Source: Oscillospiraceae bacterium
GTDB lineage: Bacteria; Bacillota; Clostridia; Oscillospirales; Acutalibacteraceae
DNA: 53,371 bases
Assembly (NCBI GenBank): GCA_028697255.1
Contig: JAQVFM010000006.1
Coordinates: 1-53,371, forward strand
Reading direction: 5' to 3'
A program made the translations under genes and the position numbers. Below are positions 32,240 to 41,589 of the stretch, one piece after another (the stretch's first letter is position 1; each line of letters starts with the position of its first letter). The notes below the pieces were generated by a model. That model worked only from the letters and a program-made list of their open reading frames with translations, was not told the origin of the DNA and ran no database searches.

Positions 32240-35200
32240 ATGAGTAAAAAAACCTTTGCGGACGTATTTGGTTCTTATCTGGACATTAATAAAATGCCAA
32301 AGTCTGTGGTGTCTGCGACAGTTGAATATATAAAAGTAAATAAAAAACGGACAGCACTGTGCGTCTGCTTGGCGTTTTCCGAGTTTGTCGATATAAGCGA
32401 TTTGCATATGATTGAAAAGGCTGCGTCAAAAACGCTTGAAACGTCAGTTGTAGTTGACCCGCGTTACCCTGAGCAGTCTTTGTGTGACGAATGTTATCCA
32501 ACCATTTTGGCACTGCTTGCTCGAAAAGTTGCAGCCGTCAAAGGTGTATTTGACGGATCAAAATGGTGTTTCGAAAACGATGCGGTTCGCATTACGCTTG
32601 CCCGCGGAGGACTAAACATAATACGGTCAACCAAAACTGACAAATATCTTGCTAATCTGATAAAAAAACTTTTTGGGCGCACAGTTAAAGTCGATTTTGA
32701 TGGTGTTACCGATGTGGATACCGAAAGCGAGGAGTACCGCCGATATATGCGTGAGACAGAACGCAAAACAGCTTTGCTTGCGCAAAAAGCCGCAAAAGCG
32801 GAAATACAAATGCAAACAAAGGCAACACCCCAAAAGCAAACTGTAATAAATAGCTTTAAAAAAGCTAACAAAGAGCTTCCAATATGCCCCGATACAATTA
32901 TGATGCTGTTTGGTTCAGACATACGAGATTTGCCATGCAAACTTAGCTCTCTTGAGCCGCACGGCGGCACATACACTATATGTGGCTATGTTTTTGACAG
33001 TGGAATTCGTGAGTCGCGCAACGGCGAAAAACTACGCTATACATTTAAAATAACTGACAAAACAAATTCGGTTGCAGTCTTGTTATGGGTTGATAAAAGG
33101 CGTGACAAGTCGAAAATCCAAGCACTTGACCAAATAAAAAACGGAAGCTGTATTCTGGTTTCGGGCAGTTATGATTACGATAAATTCGCAAATGACTACA
33201 TAATCAGACCGAAATCAATAGCTTTAGTGCAACCTAAATCTAAGAAGGACAATGCCGAAAATAAGCGCGTAGAGCTGCATATTCACACAAAAATGTCTGC
33301 AATGGACGCTGTTGGCGACACTGAAGCTTTGGTGTTGCGTGCAGCCGAATGGGGACACAAAGCAATAGCCATTACCGACCATGGCGTGGTGCAGGCTTTT
33401 CCGGATGCAATGAATGCCGCAGCCAAAGCCAAAAAACAGGGTAAAGATATTAAAATACTGTACGGCATGGAGGCGTATTACATTAACGACGATGCTGCAG
33501 TGCTTGACGGGGAAGCATCACAGCCGCTTGATGGCGATTTTATAGTGTTTGATATTGAAACAACAGGTATAAATGCTCAGAACGAGCGCATTACCGAAAT
33601 AGGTGCGTTGAAAATAAGTGGGGGAGAGATAAAGAAAAGTTTTAAGACTTTTGTCAACCCTCAAAAGCCGATACCTCCGAAAATCACCGAAATTACCGGC
33701 ATTACAAACGAAATGGTCAAAGATGCGCCGGACGAAAAGACTGCATTGAAAAGTTTTTTTGATTTTTGTGGGGACACTCGCGTACTGATAGCACATAATG
33801 CAGCATTTGATAGCTCCTTTATACGCATTGCAGCCAAGCGAAGCGGGCTAAAATTTGCGTTTGCTTCGCTGGATACTTTGCCTCTGTGCCGCGCATTATA
33901 CCCTGAGCTTAGCAACCACAGGCTGAATACGGTTGCCAAGCTTGCAGGATTTAATGATTTTAATCATCACCGTGCTCTTGACGATGCACGTGCGCTTGCC
34001 GCTGTCTTTTTTCGTATCGTAACCGACTTGCGTGAACAGATGAATATATCGAATATCAGCGAATTAAATAATAGTATATCAGGCGAGCATTTAAAAAAGG
34101 CACGCGCCAATCATATGATTTTGCTTGTAAAAAACAAAGAAGGCCTTAAAAACCTTTATAAACTCGTATCATGGTCACATTTACATAACTTTTACCGTAG
34201 ACCGCGCATAACAAAAAGTAAGCTAATGGAGCACCGACAAGGTCTTATTATTGGCAGTGCATGCGAGCAAGGCGAGCTTTTCAGAGCAATATTAAACGGC
34301 AAACCGTGGGGAGAGCTGTGCGAGATTGCTCAGTTTTATGATTTTCTTGAAATCCAGCCGCTTTTAAATAATGCGTTTATGCTAAAGGACGGGACTGCCA
34401 AAGATGAAGAACAGCTAAAGGAGTTCAATCGTACTATAGTGCGTCTTGGCGAAAAGCTGGGTATTCCTGTTTGCGCGACCTGTGATGTGCATTTTATAGA
34501 TCAGGATGACGAGATTTACCGCCGTATACTGATGGCGGGGCAGGGATTTGATGATGCCGACAACCAACCGCCGCTTTATTTTCGTACGACGGAAGAAATG
34601 CTTGCCGAGTTTGAATATTTAGGGCGTGAAAAAGCGTTTGAGGTTGTGGTCGAAAACACAAACAAAATCGCCGACCTCATTGAGAGCATCCGCCCGATAC
34701 CCGAAGGCATGTATACGCCGCACATTGAAGGCGCCGAGCAGCAGCTCCAGCAGATTACTTGGAGCCGGGCAAAGCAAGTTTATGGTGAGAATTTGCCTAA
34801 AGTGGTATCCGACAGGCTGGAACGCGAGCTTAGTTCCATAATAAAGCACGGGTTTGCAGTGCTTTACATAATTGCCCATAAGCTGGTAAAGGATTCCGAG
34901 GAACACGGCTATCTTGTTGGTTCGCGCGGATCGGTCGGATCATCATTTGTTGCCAATATGGCCGGTATTTCAGAGGTCAATCCGCTGCCGCCGCATTATG
35001 TATGCAAAAACTGTAAATATTCAGAATTCTTTACTAAAGGTGAGGTGGGTTCCGGTTTCGATTTGCCCGAAAAAGAGTGCCCCAACTGCCGCAAACCACT
35101 TTTTAGAGACGGACATGAAATACCGTTTGAAACTTTTTTGGGCTTTGACGGTGATAAAGCACCGGATATAGATTTAAACTTTGCGGGTGAATATCAGGCG

Positions 35201-36601
35201 TCTGCTCACAAATATACTGAATCACTTTTTGGCAGCGACCATGTATTCAAGGCCGGCACGATATCCACAATTGCCGACAAAACCGCATATGGCTACGTAA
35301 AGAAGTATATCGATGAACGCGGACTTGTGCATAGCAATGCCGAAATAGACAGGCTTGTAAAGGGATGCACAGGTGTTAAGCGAACAACCGGTCAGCATCC
35401 CGGCGGCATGGTTGTGGTGCCAAACGAGTATGAGGTTGAGGATTTTACACCGGTTCAGCGTCCGGCAGACGATACGAAATCTGATATTATTACGACACAC
35501 TTTGACTTCCATTCCATTCACGATACTATTCTTAAGCTGGACAACCTTGGCCACGATATTCCTACAATTTACAAATACCTTGAAGAGTACACGGGTATCA
35601 GTGTTATGGATGTTCCAATGACCGACCCGAAAGTCTATCAACTGTTTACATCACCTGAGCCGCTTGGCGTTAGCGAGCAGGATATCAACTGCAATACAGG
35701 CACGCTGTCAATTCCCGAGATGGGCACGCCTTTTGTGCGCCAGATGCTTATTGAGGCAAAACCGAAGAATTTTGCGGACTTGCTTCAGATTTCGGGATTG
35801 TCTCACGGTACTGACGTTTGGCTTGGCAATGCGCAACAGCTTATTAGCGACAATATCTGCACAATATCCGAAGTTATCGGAACGCGCGACAGCATCATGA
35901 CTTATTTAATTCATAAAGGCCTTGACAAGAAAATGGCATTTAATATTATGGAAATCGTGCGAAAAGGCAAAGCGACCAGGGAGCTTAACGAAGAGCACAT
36001 AAACGCGATGAAAGAGCATGGAGTGCCGTCGTGGTATATTGAATCGTGCATGAAAATTAAGTATATGTTCCCAAAAGCTCACGCAGCCGCCTACGTAATA
36101 GCGGCATTGCGCGTTGCATGGTATAAGGTGTATTACCCGGTCGAATATTATTCTGCATACTTTACGGTACGTAGTGATGACTTTGATGCTGAGCCGGTTG
36201 TAATGGGCAAGTCCGAAGTAGCGCGACGTATTGACGAAATTCGCTATAAAGGTAAGGAGGCATCTGCAAAAGAGCAGTCACAGGCCGAAACCTTGCATAT
36301 TGTATATGAAGCAATGGCACGCGGTATCGAATTTTTGTCGGTGGATTTATATAAATCCCATTCATATAAATTTTTAATCGAAGATGGAAAAATCCGCATG
36401 CCTTTCAGTGCTGTCAAAGGTCTTGGTGTATCGGCGGCGCAAGGTCTTGAAAAGGCAAGACAAAACGGCGGCGAATTTATATCATGTGACGACCTGCAAT
36501 CGCGCAGCGGCATTTCAAAATCGGTTGTAGAGTCTTTGCGTCAGCTTGGCGCTTTGGGTGACTTGCCCGAATCAAGCCAAATGACATTGTTCGGAATATA
36601 A
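32240..36601 (+). CDS. polC: DNA polymerase III PolC-type alpha subunit
   Basis: This is the replicative polymerase of low-G+C Gram-positives, with its own proofreading. The 1453 residues read: an N-terminal domain, an OB domain (GGTYTICGYVFDSGIRESRNG), the PHP domain (VELHIHTKMSAMDAVG) split by a DEDD 3'-5' exonuclease (FIVFDIETTGINAQNERITEIGA; later HRALDDARALA), the palm-fingers with a zinc finger (CKNCKYSEF...CPNC) and GSRGSVGSSFVANM, and a C-terminal end TLFGI. The start at 32240 follows GGGAGAAG; the track's GTG at 32228 would itself include that site. Length and order fit PolC. It closes the conserved pyrH-polC block, with no terminator recognised. Confidence 0.96.
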   Translation: MSKKTFADVFGSYLDINKMPKSVVSATVEYIKVNKKRTALCVCLAFSEFVDISDLHMIEKAASKTLETSVVVDPRYPEQSLCDECYPTILALLARKVAAVKGVFDGSKWCFENDAVRITLARGGLNIIRSTKTDKYLANLIKKLFGRTVKVDFDGVTDVDTESEEYRRYMRETERKTALLAQKAAKAEIQMQTKATPQKQTVINSFKKANKELPICPDTIMMLFGSDIRDLPCKLSSLEPHGGTYTICGYVFDSGIRESRNGEKLRYTFKITDKTNSVAVLLWVDKRRDKSKIQALDQIKNGSCILVSGSYDYDKFANDYIIRPKSIALVQPKSKKDNAENKRVELHIHTKMSAMDAVGDTEALVLRAAEWGHKAIAITDHGVVQAFPDAMNAAAKAKKQGKDIKILYGMEAYYINDDAAVLDGEASQPLDGDFIVFDIETTGINAQNERITEIGALKISGGEIKKSFKTFVNPQKPIPPKITEITGITNEMVKDAPDEKTALKSFFDFCGDTRVLIAHNAAFDSSFIRIAAKRSGLKFAFASLDTLPLCRALYPELSNHRLNTVAKLAGFNDFNHHRALDDARALAAVFFRIVTDLREQMNISNISELNNSISGEHLKKARANHMILLVKNKEGLKNLYKLVSWSHLHNFYRRPRITKSKLMEHRQGLIIGSACEQGELFRAILNGKPWGELCEIAQFYDFLEIQPLLNNAFMLKDGTAKDEEQLKEFNRTIVRLGEKLGIPVCATCDVHFIDQDDEIYRRILMAGQGFDDADNQPPLYFRTTEEMLAEFEYLGREKAFEVVVENTNKIADLIESIRPIPEGMYTPHIEGAEQQLQQITWSRAKQVYGENLPKVVSDRLERELSSIIKHGFAVLYIIAHKLVKDSEEHGYLVGSRGSVGSSFVANMAGISEVNPLPPHYVCKNCKYSEFFTKGEVGSGFDLPEKECPNCRKPLFRDGHEIPFETFLGFDGDKAPDIDLNFAGEYQASAHKYTESLFGSDHVFKAGTISTIADKTAYGYVKKYIDERGLVHSNAEIDRLVKGCTGVKRTTGQHPGGMVVVPNEYEVEDFTPVQRPADDTKSDIITTHFDFHSIHDTILKLDNLGHDIPTIYKYLEEYTGISVMDVPMTDPKVYQLFTSPEPLGVSEQDINCNTGTLSIPEMGTPFVRQMLIEAKPKNFADLLQISGLSHGTDVWLGNAQQLISDNICTISEVIGTRDSIMTYLIHKGLDKKMAFNIMEIVRKGKATRELNEEHINAMKEHGVPSWYIESCMKIKYMFPKAHAAAYVIAALRVAWYKVYYPVEYYSAYFTVRSDDFDAEPVVMGKSEVARRIDEIRYKGKEASAKEQSQAETLHIVYEAMARGIEFLSVDLYKSHSYKFLIEDGKIRMPFSAVKGLGVSAAQGLEKARQNGGEFISCDDLQSRSGISKSVVESLRQLGALGDLPESSQMTLFGI

Positions 36602-36639
36602 GAATATAGTTCGGACATGGAAAAGATTGTATATCAGCA

Positions 36640-36668
36640 TTGACAAGAAAATGATATTGTGCTATCAT
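36640..36668 (+). promoter_or_regulatory. Promoter of the histidine operon
   Basis: TTGACA (36640-36645), a 17-bp spacer and TATCAT (36663-36668) give an almost perfect vegetative promoter about 145 bp before hisZ. The palindrome at 36670 covers the expected start site. Confidence 0.85.
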
Positions 36669-36669
36669 G

Positions 36670-36681
36670 CTAACATGTTAG
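36670..36681. promoter_or_regulatory. Candidate operator over the his start site
   Basis: CTAACATGTTAG is a perfect 12-bp palindrome immediately after the -10 box, so a bound protein would block initiation. Its outer CTA...TAG recalls the TrpR operator core CTAGTTAACTAG. A TrpR-like repressor (YerC/HisR type) is known for his genes in some Firmicutes, so this family is a candidate; that is inference. Confidence 0.5.
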
Positions 36682-36721
36682 TGCGATAAAGCACCGCTTA
36701 TTTCTCGTAAAATTCGCTCAA

Positions 36722-36772
36722 CATATTGTTGTGGCGAACTGTGTTCGCCCAAAAACAGCGCATTTCGCAATT
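36722..36772 (+). repeat. Palindromic intergenic repeat, copy 5
   Basis: GGCGAAC-TGT-GTTCGCC (36733-36749) with left flank CAACATATTGTTGT and right flank CAAAAACAGCGCATTTCGCAATTG. It lies in the leader of the his operon, between the promoter and hisZ, so it is transcribed there. Confidence 0.8.
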
Positions 36773-36812
36773 GGCTATGAGCTTTCCTATAAGGAAAGGA
36801 GGCACCTGATAT

Positions 36813-37997
36813 ATGAAAAAGTATGTTCGTGTCACTCCCGAGGGTACGCGGGATCTTTTGTTTGAGGAATGTATAGCCCGCCGCAGGGCTGAAAGCATAC
36901 TTTCTAATTTGTTTTTGAGCCGTGGGTTTTCCGAGGTGATGACGCCCGGCATTGAATTTTTTGATGTGTTTGACACTGTGCTGCCTGCACAAAGCATGTA
37001 TAAAATGACAGATGCACAAGGGCGTCTTTTAGTGATGCGACCGGATTCAACGCTGCCTATTGCAAGGCTGACGGCAACACGCTTAAAGGATGCGCCTTTG
37101 CCCATAAGGCTTTTTTATACGCAGGATGTATACCGGTTCAATCAGGCTCAAAGCGGGTATCTTGATCAGGAATTTCAGGCAGGCATCGAGCTTATCGGCG
37201 CGGCGAGCGAAATGGCCGACATTGAAGTGCTGTCGCTTGCCGCAAAAGCACTTGAGCTGTTTGATATAGGCGATTACAGGCTGGAAATTGGGCATGTCGG
37301 GTTCTTTATGTCGCTTATTGATGAGCTTGATGCAGATGATGATACAAGGGACAACATACGAACCTTTATTGAAAACAAAAATTATGCAGCGCTTGGAGGT
37401 GTACTGGATACACTGCCGGTCTGCAAGGCCGTTGATGCCGTGCGACAGTTGCCCCGTTTGTTTGGCGGGGATGAAGTACTTAAAGCCGCTGCTTCGCTTT
37501 GCGGCAATGAGCAAACACGCTGTGCACTTAAATTTCTTGACACATTGTATAAAAAGCTTTGTGAATTGGGGCTTTCACAAAAGGTTATGATTGATTTGGG
37601 GCTTGTGCATCAACACGAATACTATACCGGTGTCATTTTCCGTGGATATATCGAGGGCGGCGGGGATAGCGTTATTTCGGGCGGCCGTTACGATACACTG
37701 CTTTCAAGGTTTGGCTGTGATTTGCCGGCAACCGGGTTTGGAATTAATATGGATTTGCTTGCCCGCCGCATGCTTGCTTGCGGCTGCATTGAGTCGACAG
37801 CACCTGTGCAAGTGCTGGTTCACGCCAAACCCGGACATGAAGCCTATGCACTCAAAAAGGCAGACGAGATGGCAAGCAAGGGTGTTGTCTGCGAGGTTAG
37901 CGTTTTCAGTTCGATTAATGAAGCGCGTTTATACGCCAAAAACCGCCGTATTCCCAAGGTGTTGGAGGTTGGCGGGGATATAAGGAGTCAGCAATGA
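36813..37997 (+). CDS. hisZ: ATP phosphoribosyltransferase regulatory subunit
   Basis: HisZ is a catalytically inactive relative of histidyl-tRNA synthetase that activates the short form of HisG and mediates histidine feedback. The 394-residue protein starts VRVTPEGTRDLLFEECIARRRAE and keeps class II synthetase motifs (LLVMRPDSTLPIARL, YRFNQAQSGYLDQEFQAGIELIG, GGGDSVISGGRYDTLL) but lacks the synthetase's full anticodon domain. It begins after AAGGAAAGGAGG and overlaps hisG by 4 bp. The pairing with a 211-residue HisG confirms the HisZ rather than HisS assignment. Confidence 0.94.
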   Translation: MKKYVRVTPEGTRDLLFEECIARRRAESILSNLFLSRGFSEVMTPGIEFFDVFDTVLPAQSMYKMTDAQGRLLVMRPDSTLPIARLTATRLKDAPLPIRLFYTQDVYRFNQAQSGYLDQEFQAGIELIGAASEMADIEVLSLAAKALELFDIGDYRLEIGHVGFFMSLIDELDADDDTRDNIRTFIENKNYAALGGVLDTLPVCKAVDAVRQLPRLFGGDEVLKAAASLCGNEQTRCALKFLDTLYKKLCELGLSQKVMIDLGLVHQHEYYTGVIFRGYIEGGGDSVISGGRYDTLLSRFGCDLPATGFGINMDLLARRMLACGCIESTAPVQVLVHAKPGHEAYALKKADEMASKGVVCEVSVFSSINEARLYAKNRRIPKVLEVGGDIRSQQ

Positions 37998-38629
37998 AAC
38001 CGATGAGGATAGCCCTAACCAAAGGGCGGTTAGAAAAGGATGCGCTAAAACTGTTTGATAGCATGGGTATGGATACAAGCGCACTATACGATAAAGGCAG
38101 AAGGCTGATATTGCCGGTCGGTATGCCTGACGGAGGACAGTTTGAGGCTGTGCTTGCCAAGGCGGCCGATGTAATAACCTATGTCGAGCACGGTGTATGT
38201 GATTTAGGGATCGTTGGTAAGGACATTATTGCCGAGTACGGCGGAAGCTTTTATGAAGTGTTGGATTTAGGGTTTGGAAAATGCCGCTTTGCACTTGCCG
38301 CGCCGCGCGGCAGTGATTTTTTTAAAGGCTACAGCACAAAGATCGTTGCGTCAAAATATCCAAATGTCGCCAGGGGATATTTTGACCGTAAGGGCATGGA
38401 TGTCGGTATTATAAAAATTGAAGGTTCGGTTGAGCTTGCACCTCTTTTGGAGCTTTCCAATGCAATAATCGATATTGTTGAAACCGGCTCGACATTGCGG
38501 GAAAACGGTCTTGAGGTAATAGAGGATATAATGCCGGTATCTGCCCGTCTTATTGTGAACATTGCATGTATGAAGCTTCGCAAAAAGGAGATTGAAGCAT
38601 TTGTATCCAAAATGGAGGAATGTTTATGA
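37994..38629 (+). CDS. hisG: ATP phosphoribosyltransferase, short form
   Basis: It joins ATP and PRPP to give phosphoribosyl-ATP, the first step of histidine synthesis. At 211 residues it lacks the C-terminal regulatory domain, so it depends on HisZ, the gene before it. RIALTKGRLEKDALKLFDSMG, CDLGIVGKDIIAEY and the PRPP loop region DIVETGSTLRENGLEVIED are characteristic. Overlaps with hisZ and hisD (ATGA each) imply translational coupling. Confidence 0.96.
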   Translation: MKPMRIALTKGRLEKDALKLFDSMGMDTSALYDKGRRLILPVGMPDGGQFEAVLAKAADVITYVEHGVCDLGIVGKDIIAEYGGSFYEVLDLGFGKCRFALAAPRGSDFFKGYSTKIVASKYPNVARGYFDRKGMDVGIIKIEGSVELAPLLELSNAIIDIVETGSTLRENGLEVIEDIMPVSARLIVNIACMKLRKKEIEAFVSKMEECL

Positions 38630-39927
38630 TACCGGTTATCGAGGCCAACGGCAAAAGGGAATACGAGGCACTGTCAAGCATTTCGAAACGTAGTGGACAA
38701 GTAGATCGGCGCGTGACGACCGAGGTTCAAAAAATAATTGACGATGTTGACGTGCGCGGTGATGAGGCGGTTATGGAGTATACACGCCGGTTTGACGGCA
38801 CCGACGCACGACTTGTTGCCATAATGCGTGATGAACTTTCACAATATGCTCAAAATTGTGATACGTCAGTATATAACGCTCTGAAAAACGCTGCGCAAAA
38901 TATTCAGGATTTTCACCGCAGACAGCTTAGTCAAAGCTGGCTTACTACCGGGAAAAACGGTGTTATAACAGGGCAGCGTATACGCGGACTTGGGCGTGTA
39001 GGTATCTATGTGCCCGGGGGCACCGCTGCGTACCCGTCTTCGGTTCTTATGAACGCAATACCGGCACGAATTGCGGGCGTTAAGGAAATAATAATGGTAA
39101 CGCCGCCGTCAAAGAACGGAAAAATCAACAATGCGGTTATGGCTGCTGCCTTTATTGCGGGAGTAGACAAAGTTTATTTATGCGGTGGGGCACAGGCGGT
39201 TGCTGCACTTGCATTCGGTACCGACTCGATGGACCGGGTAGATAAAATTGTAGGTCCCGGCAATATCTATGTAGCAACCGCAAAACGCCTGCTTTTTGGC
39301 AAGGTTGATATTGACATGATTGCAGGGCCCAGCGAAATTTTAATTATTGCCGATGATACCGCCGACCCGGATTTTATTGCAGCCGATTTAATGTCACAGG
39401 CCGAGCACGACATGCTTGCATCTTCGATACTGCTCACAACATCAAAAAGAATAGCCCATCAAACAGTGGAGCGGCTAAAAGATAATATATCAAGCCTTTC
39501 ACGCGCTGATATTATACGCCGCTCATTAAAGGATTATGGCGCGATAATAATATGTGATGATATAGCTAAGGCCGTGGATTTGGCTAATCGTTTGGCACCC
39601 GAGCATTTAGAGGTTATGTGCGAAAATCCAATGGATTATATTTCACAAATTGATAATGCAGGCTCTGTATTTCTTGGCAAATACTCGCCCGAACCCCTTG
39701 GAGATTACTATGCCGGACCCAACCATGTGCTGCCAACCGGCGGGACTGCACGCTTCTTTTCACCTCTTTCGGTCGACAGCTTTGTCAAAAAGTCCAGCTT
39801 TATTTATTACACGCGTGAGGCTTTGAAAAAGGCAAGCGAAGATATAGTCACGCTTTCCAATGCAGAAGGCCTTGACGCCCACGCAAATTCGATTCGAGTG
39901 CGCTTTGGCATTGAAAGGAATGGATAG
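38626..39927 (+). CDS. hisD: Histidinol dehydrogenase
   Basis: It oxidises histidinol to histidine in two NAD-dependent steps with zinc. The ATG at 38626 overlaps the hisG stop (ATGA) and is 7 bp from GGAGG, so it is preferred over the track's 38620. The 433-residue protein has GRVGIYVPGGTAAYPSSVLMNAIPA, CGGAQAVAALAFGT, VDMIAGPSEIL-type and SQAEHDMLASSILLT, and LAPEHLEVM. These contain the zinc and catalytic histidines of the family. Confidence 0.96.
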   Translation: MIPVIEANGKREYEALSSISKRSGQVDRRVTTEVQKIIDDVDVRGDEAVMEYTRRFDGTDARLVAIMRDELSQYAQNCDTSVYNALKNAAQNIQDFHRRQLSQSWLTTGKNGVITGQRIRGLGRVGIYVPGGTAAYPSSVLMNAIPARIAGVKEIIMVTPPSKNGKINNAVMAAAFIAGVDKVYLCGGAQAVAALAFGTDSMDRVDKIVGPGNIYVATAKRLLFGKVDIDMIAGPSEILIIADDTADPDFIAADLMSQAEHDMLASSILLTTSKRIAHQTVERLKDNISSLSRADIIRRSLKDYGAIIICDDIAKAVDLANRLAPEHLEVMCENPMDYISQIDNAGSVFLGKYSPEPLGDYYAGPNHVLPTGGTARFFSPLSVDSFVKKSSFIYYTREALKKASEDIVTLSNAEGLDAHANSIRVRFGIERNG

Positions 39928-39931
39928 CAAA

Positions 39932-41065
39932 ATGTCTTACACTCCGGCAAAAAAAACAGAGCTAATAACTGCATATGAACCGGTTAAGGGCGCATACCGT
40001 ATACGCATGGATGCAAACGAATCCTTTTTGCTGCCAACCGAAGAAGACAGACATGCAATGGCCGAGGCGGCTGCTGGTGTAAAGTTCAATCGCTATCCAG
40101 ATCCGCTTGCGACTGAGCTGTGTGCAGATTTTGCGGCATTATATGGTATTTCTCCAAAATATGTAACTGCGGGCAATGGTTCTGACGAGCTGATATCAGT
40201 TATAATGTCTGCATTTGTCCAAAAGGGTGAAAAGGTAATAACATTGTCACCTGATTTTTCAATGTATAAATTTTATTCTGCAATTACTGAAACACCGTGT
40301 ATCACTATTCAAAAAAACCAGGACATGACGGTCGATGTTGATGTTATAATAAAAACCGTAAAAGAACGGAATGCAAAGCTTGTCATTTTCTCAAATCCTT
40401 GCAATCCCACTTCCTTGGGGCTTGAAGCCGATGAGGTACGCCGCCTTGTTAAAGGCACTGATGCGCTTGTGGTTTTAGACGAGGCTTATATGGATTTTTG
40501 GGATCAATCAATGATAAACGAGGCACATTTATACGATAATCTTATTGTGTTGCGCACCTGTTCCAAAGCACTGGGGCTTGCTGCACTGCGGCTTGGGTTT
40601 GCCATTGCAAACGAAAGACTTACCGACATTCTTCGCTCGGCTAAATCTCCGTATAACGTAAATGCAGTGACTCAGGAAATGGCGCGAATTGTTCTTAAAA
40701 ATAATATGTATAGAACAGTTTATGGTGAGATATTGCAGACATCGGTAAACATGCTGTTGTCAGGTTTAATCAGACTTGAGAAAAAAGGAATGATAAAGCG
40801 TGTTTATCAAAGCCGTACAAACTTTGTTTTCATAAAAACGGACGATGCAACCGGCGTGTTTGAATGGCTTTGTGACAAAGGTATAGCGGTACGGCTCATA
40901 GGGACCGAATATCTTCGTATTACAGCCGGCAAGCAATACGAAAATAAAGAGCTGTTAAGCGCAATTGAGGCATATTTTATTATGAAAGGCGGGAATATCA
41001 ATGAGACAGGGCATATGTGCTCGCAAAACAAAGGAGACAAACATAACTGTCGAGATATGTCTTGA
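39932..41065 (+). CDS. hisC: Histidinol-phosphate aminotransferase
   Basis: This PLP enzyme makes histidinol phosphate from imidazole acetol phosphate and glutamate. The PLP lysine is in RTCSKALGLAALRLG; RMDANESFLLP, NGSDELISVI, FSNPCNPTS and LDEAYMDF are as expected. The start is uncertain: ATG 39932 (MSYTPAKKTE) has AAAGGA 12 bp upstream; ATG 39920 would have none. The C-terminus is odd: the family core ends near EAYFIMKGG, but the reading frame continues about 24 residues (...CSQNKGDKHNCRDMS) and overlaps hisB by 65 bp in another frame. Confidence 0.93.
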   Translation: MSYTPAKKTELITAYEPVKGAYRIRMDANESFLLPTEEDRHAMAEAAAGVKFNRYPDPLATELCADFAALYGISPKYVTAGNGSDELISVIMSAFVQKGEKVITLSPDFSMYKFYSAITETPCITIQKNQDMTVDVDVIIKTVKERNAKLVIFSNPCNPTSLGLEADEVRRLVKGTDALVVLDEAYMDFWDQSMINEAHLYDNLIVLRTCSKALGLAALRLGFAIANERLTDILRSAKSPYNVNAVTQEMARIVLKNNMYRTVYGEILQTSVNMLLSGLIRLEKKGMIKRVYQSRTNFVFIKTDDATGVFEWLCDKGIAVRLIGTEYLRITAGKQYENKELLSAIEAYFIMKGGNINETGHMCSQNKGDKHNCRDMS

Positions 41066-41573
41066 CGGGGGCAAGGTGGATATTTCGACCGGTATCGGAT
41101 TTTTTAACCACATGCTTGAGGCTTTTGCAACACATGGCAATTTTGGTTTAAAGGTTAATGTGTCGGGCGACTTATATGTGGACGGGCATCACACTGTGGA
41201 GGATACGGGCATTGTCTTAGGCAAGGCGTTTGCCGATGCACTTCGTGACAAAAGCGGGATTGCCCGATTTGGCTGCTTTTCGCTGCCGATGGACGAAGCA
41301 CTGGCATCTGCCGTGGTTGACATAAGCGGCCGTCCGTTTCTTGTATTTGATGCCAGCTTTAACGACCAGTGCATTGGTGAATATGATACATGCCTTACAT
41401 CCGAATTTTTTCGTGCATTTGCCTTTAATGCAGGTATAACGCTGCACTTGCGCGTTGAGTACGGAGGCAACTCGCACCACATGACCGAAGCGCTGTTTAA
41501 AGCGGCTGCACATGCACTGCGCCTTGCAGTTATTCCGCGCGAGGGTGTATTATCAACAAAGGGATCACTGTGA
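41001..41573 (+). CDS. hisB: Imidazoleglycerol-phosphate dehydratase
   Basis: It dehydrates imidazole glycerol phosphate to imidazole acetol phosphate, using manganese. The 190-residue monofunctional form has RKTKETNITVEICLDGGKVDISTGIGFFNHMLEAFATHG, DLYVDGHHTVEDTGIVLG and EYGGNSHHMTEALFKAAAHALR with the metal-binding histidines. The start at 41001 is fixed by the family N-terminus, although it lies 65 bp inside hisC. It is followed by hisA::hisI after 16 bp. Its substrate is normally supplied by HisHF, which is not encoded in this operon. Confidence 0.96.
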   Translation: MRQGICARKTKETNITVEICLDGGKVDISTGIGFFNHMLEAFATHGNFGLKVNVSGDLYVDGHHTVEDTGIVLGKAFADALRDKSGIARFGCFSLPMDEALASAVVDISGRPFLVFDASFNDQCIGEYDTCLTSEFFRAFAFNAGITLHLRVEYGGNSHHMTEALFKAAAHALRLAVIPREGVLSTKGSL

Positions 41574-41589
41574 TTGAAAGGATTTTTGT

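Noticed and set aside
36682-36812. Possible T-box or peptide attenuator in the his leader
   Set aside because: No T-box sequence, no run of histidine codons in a leader ORF and no terminator hairpin with T-tract were found.
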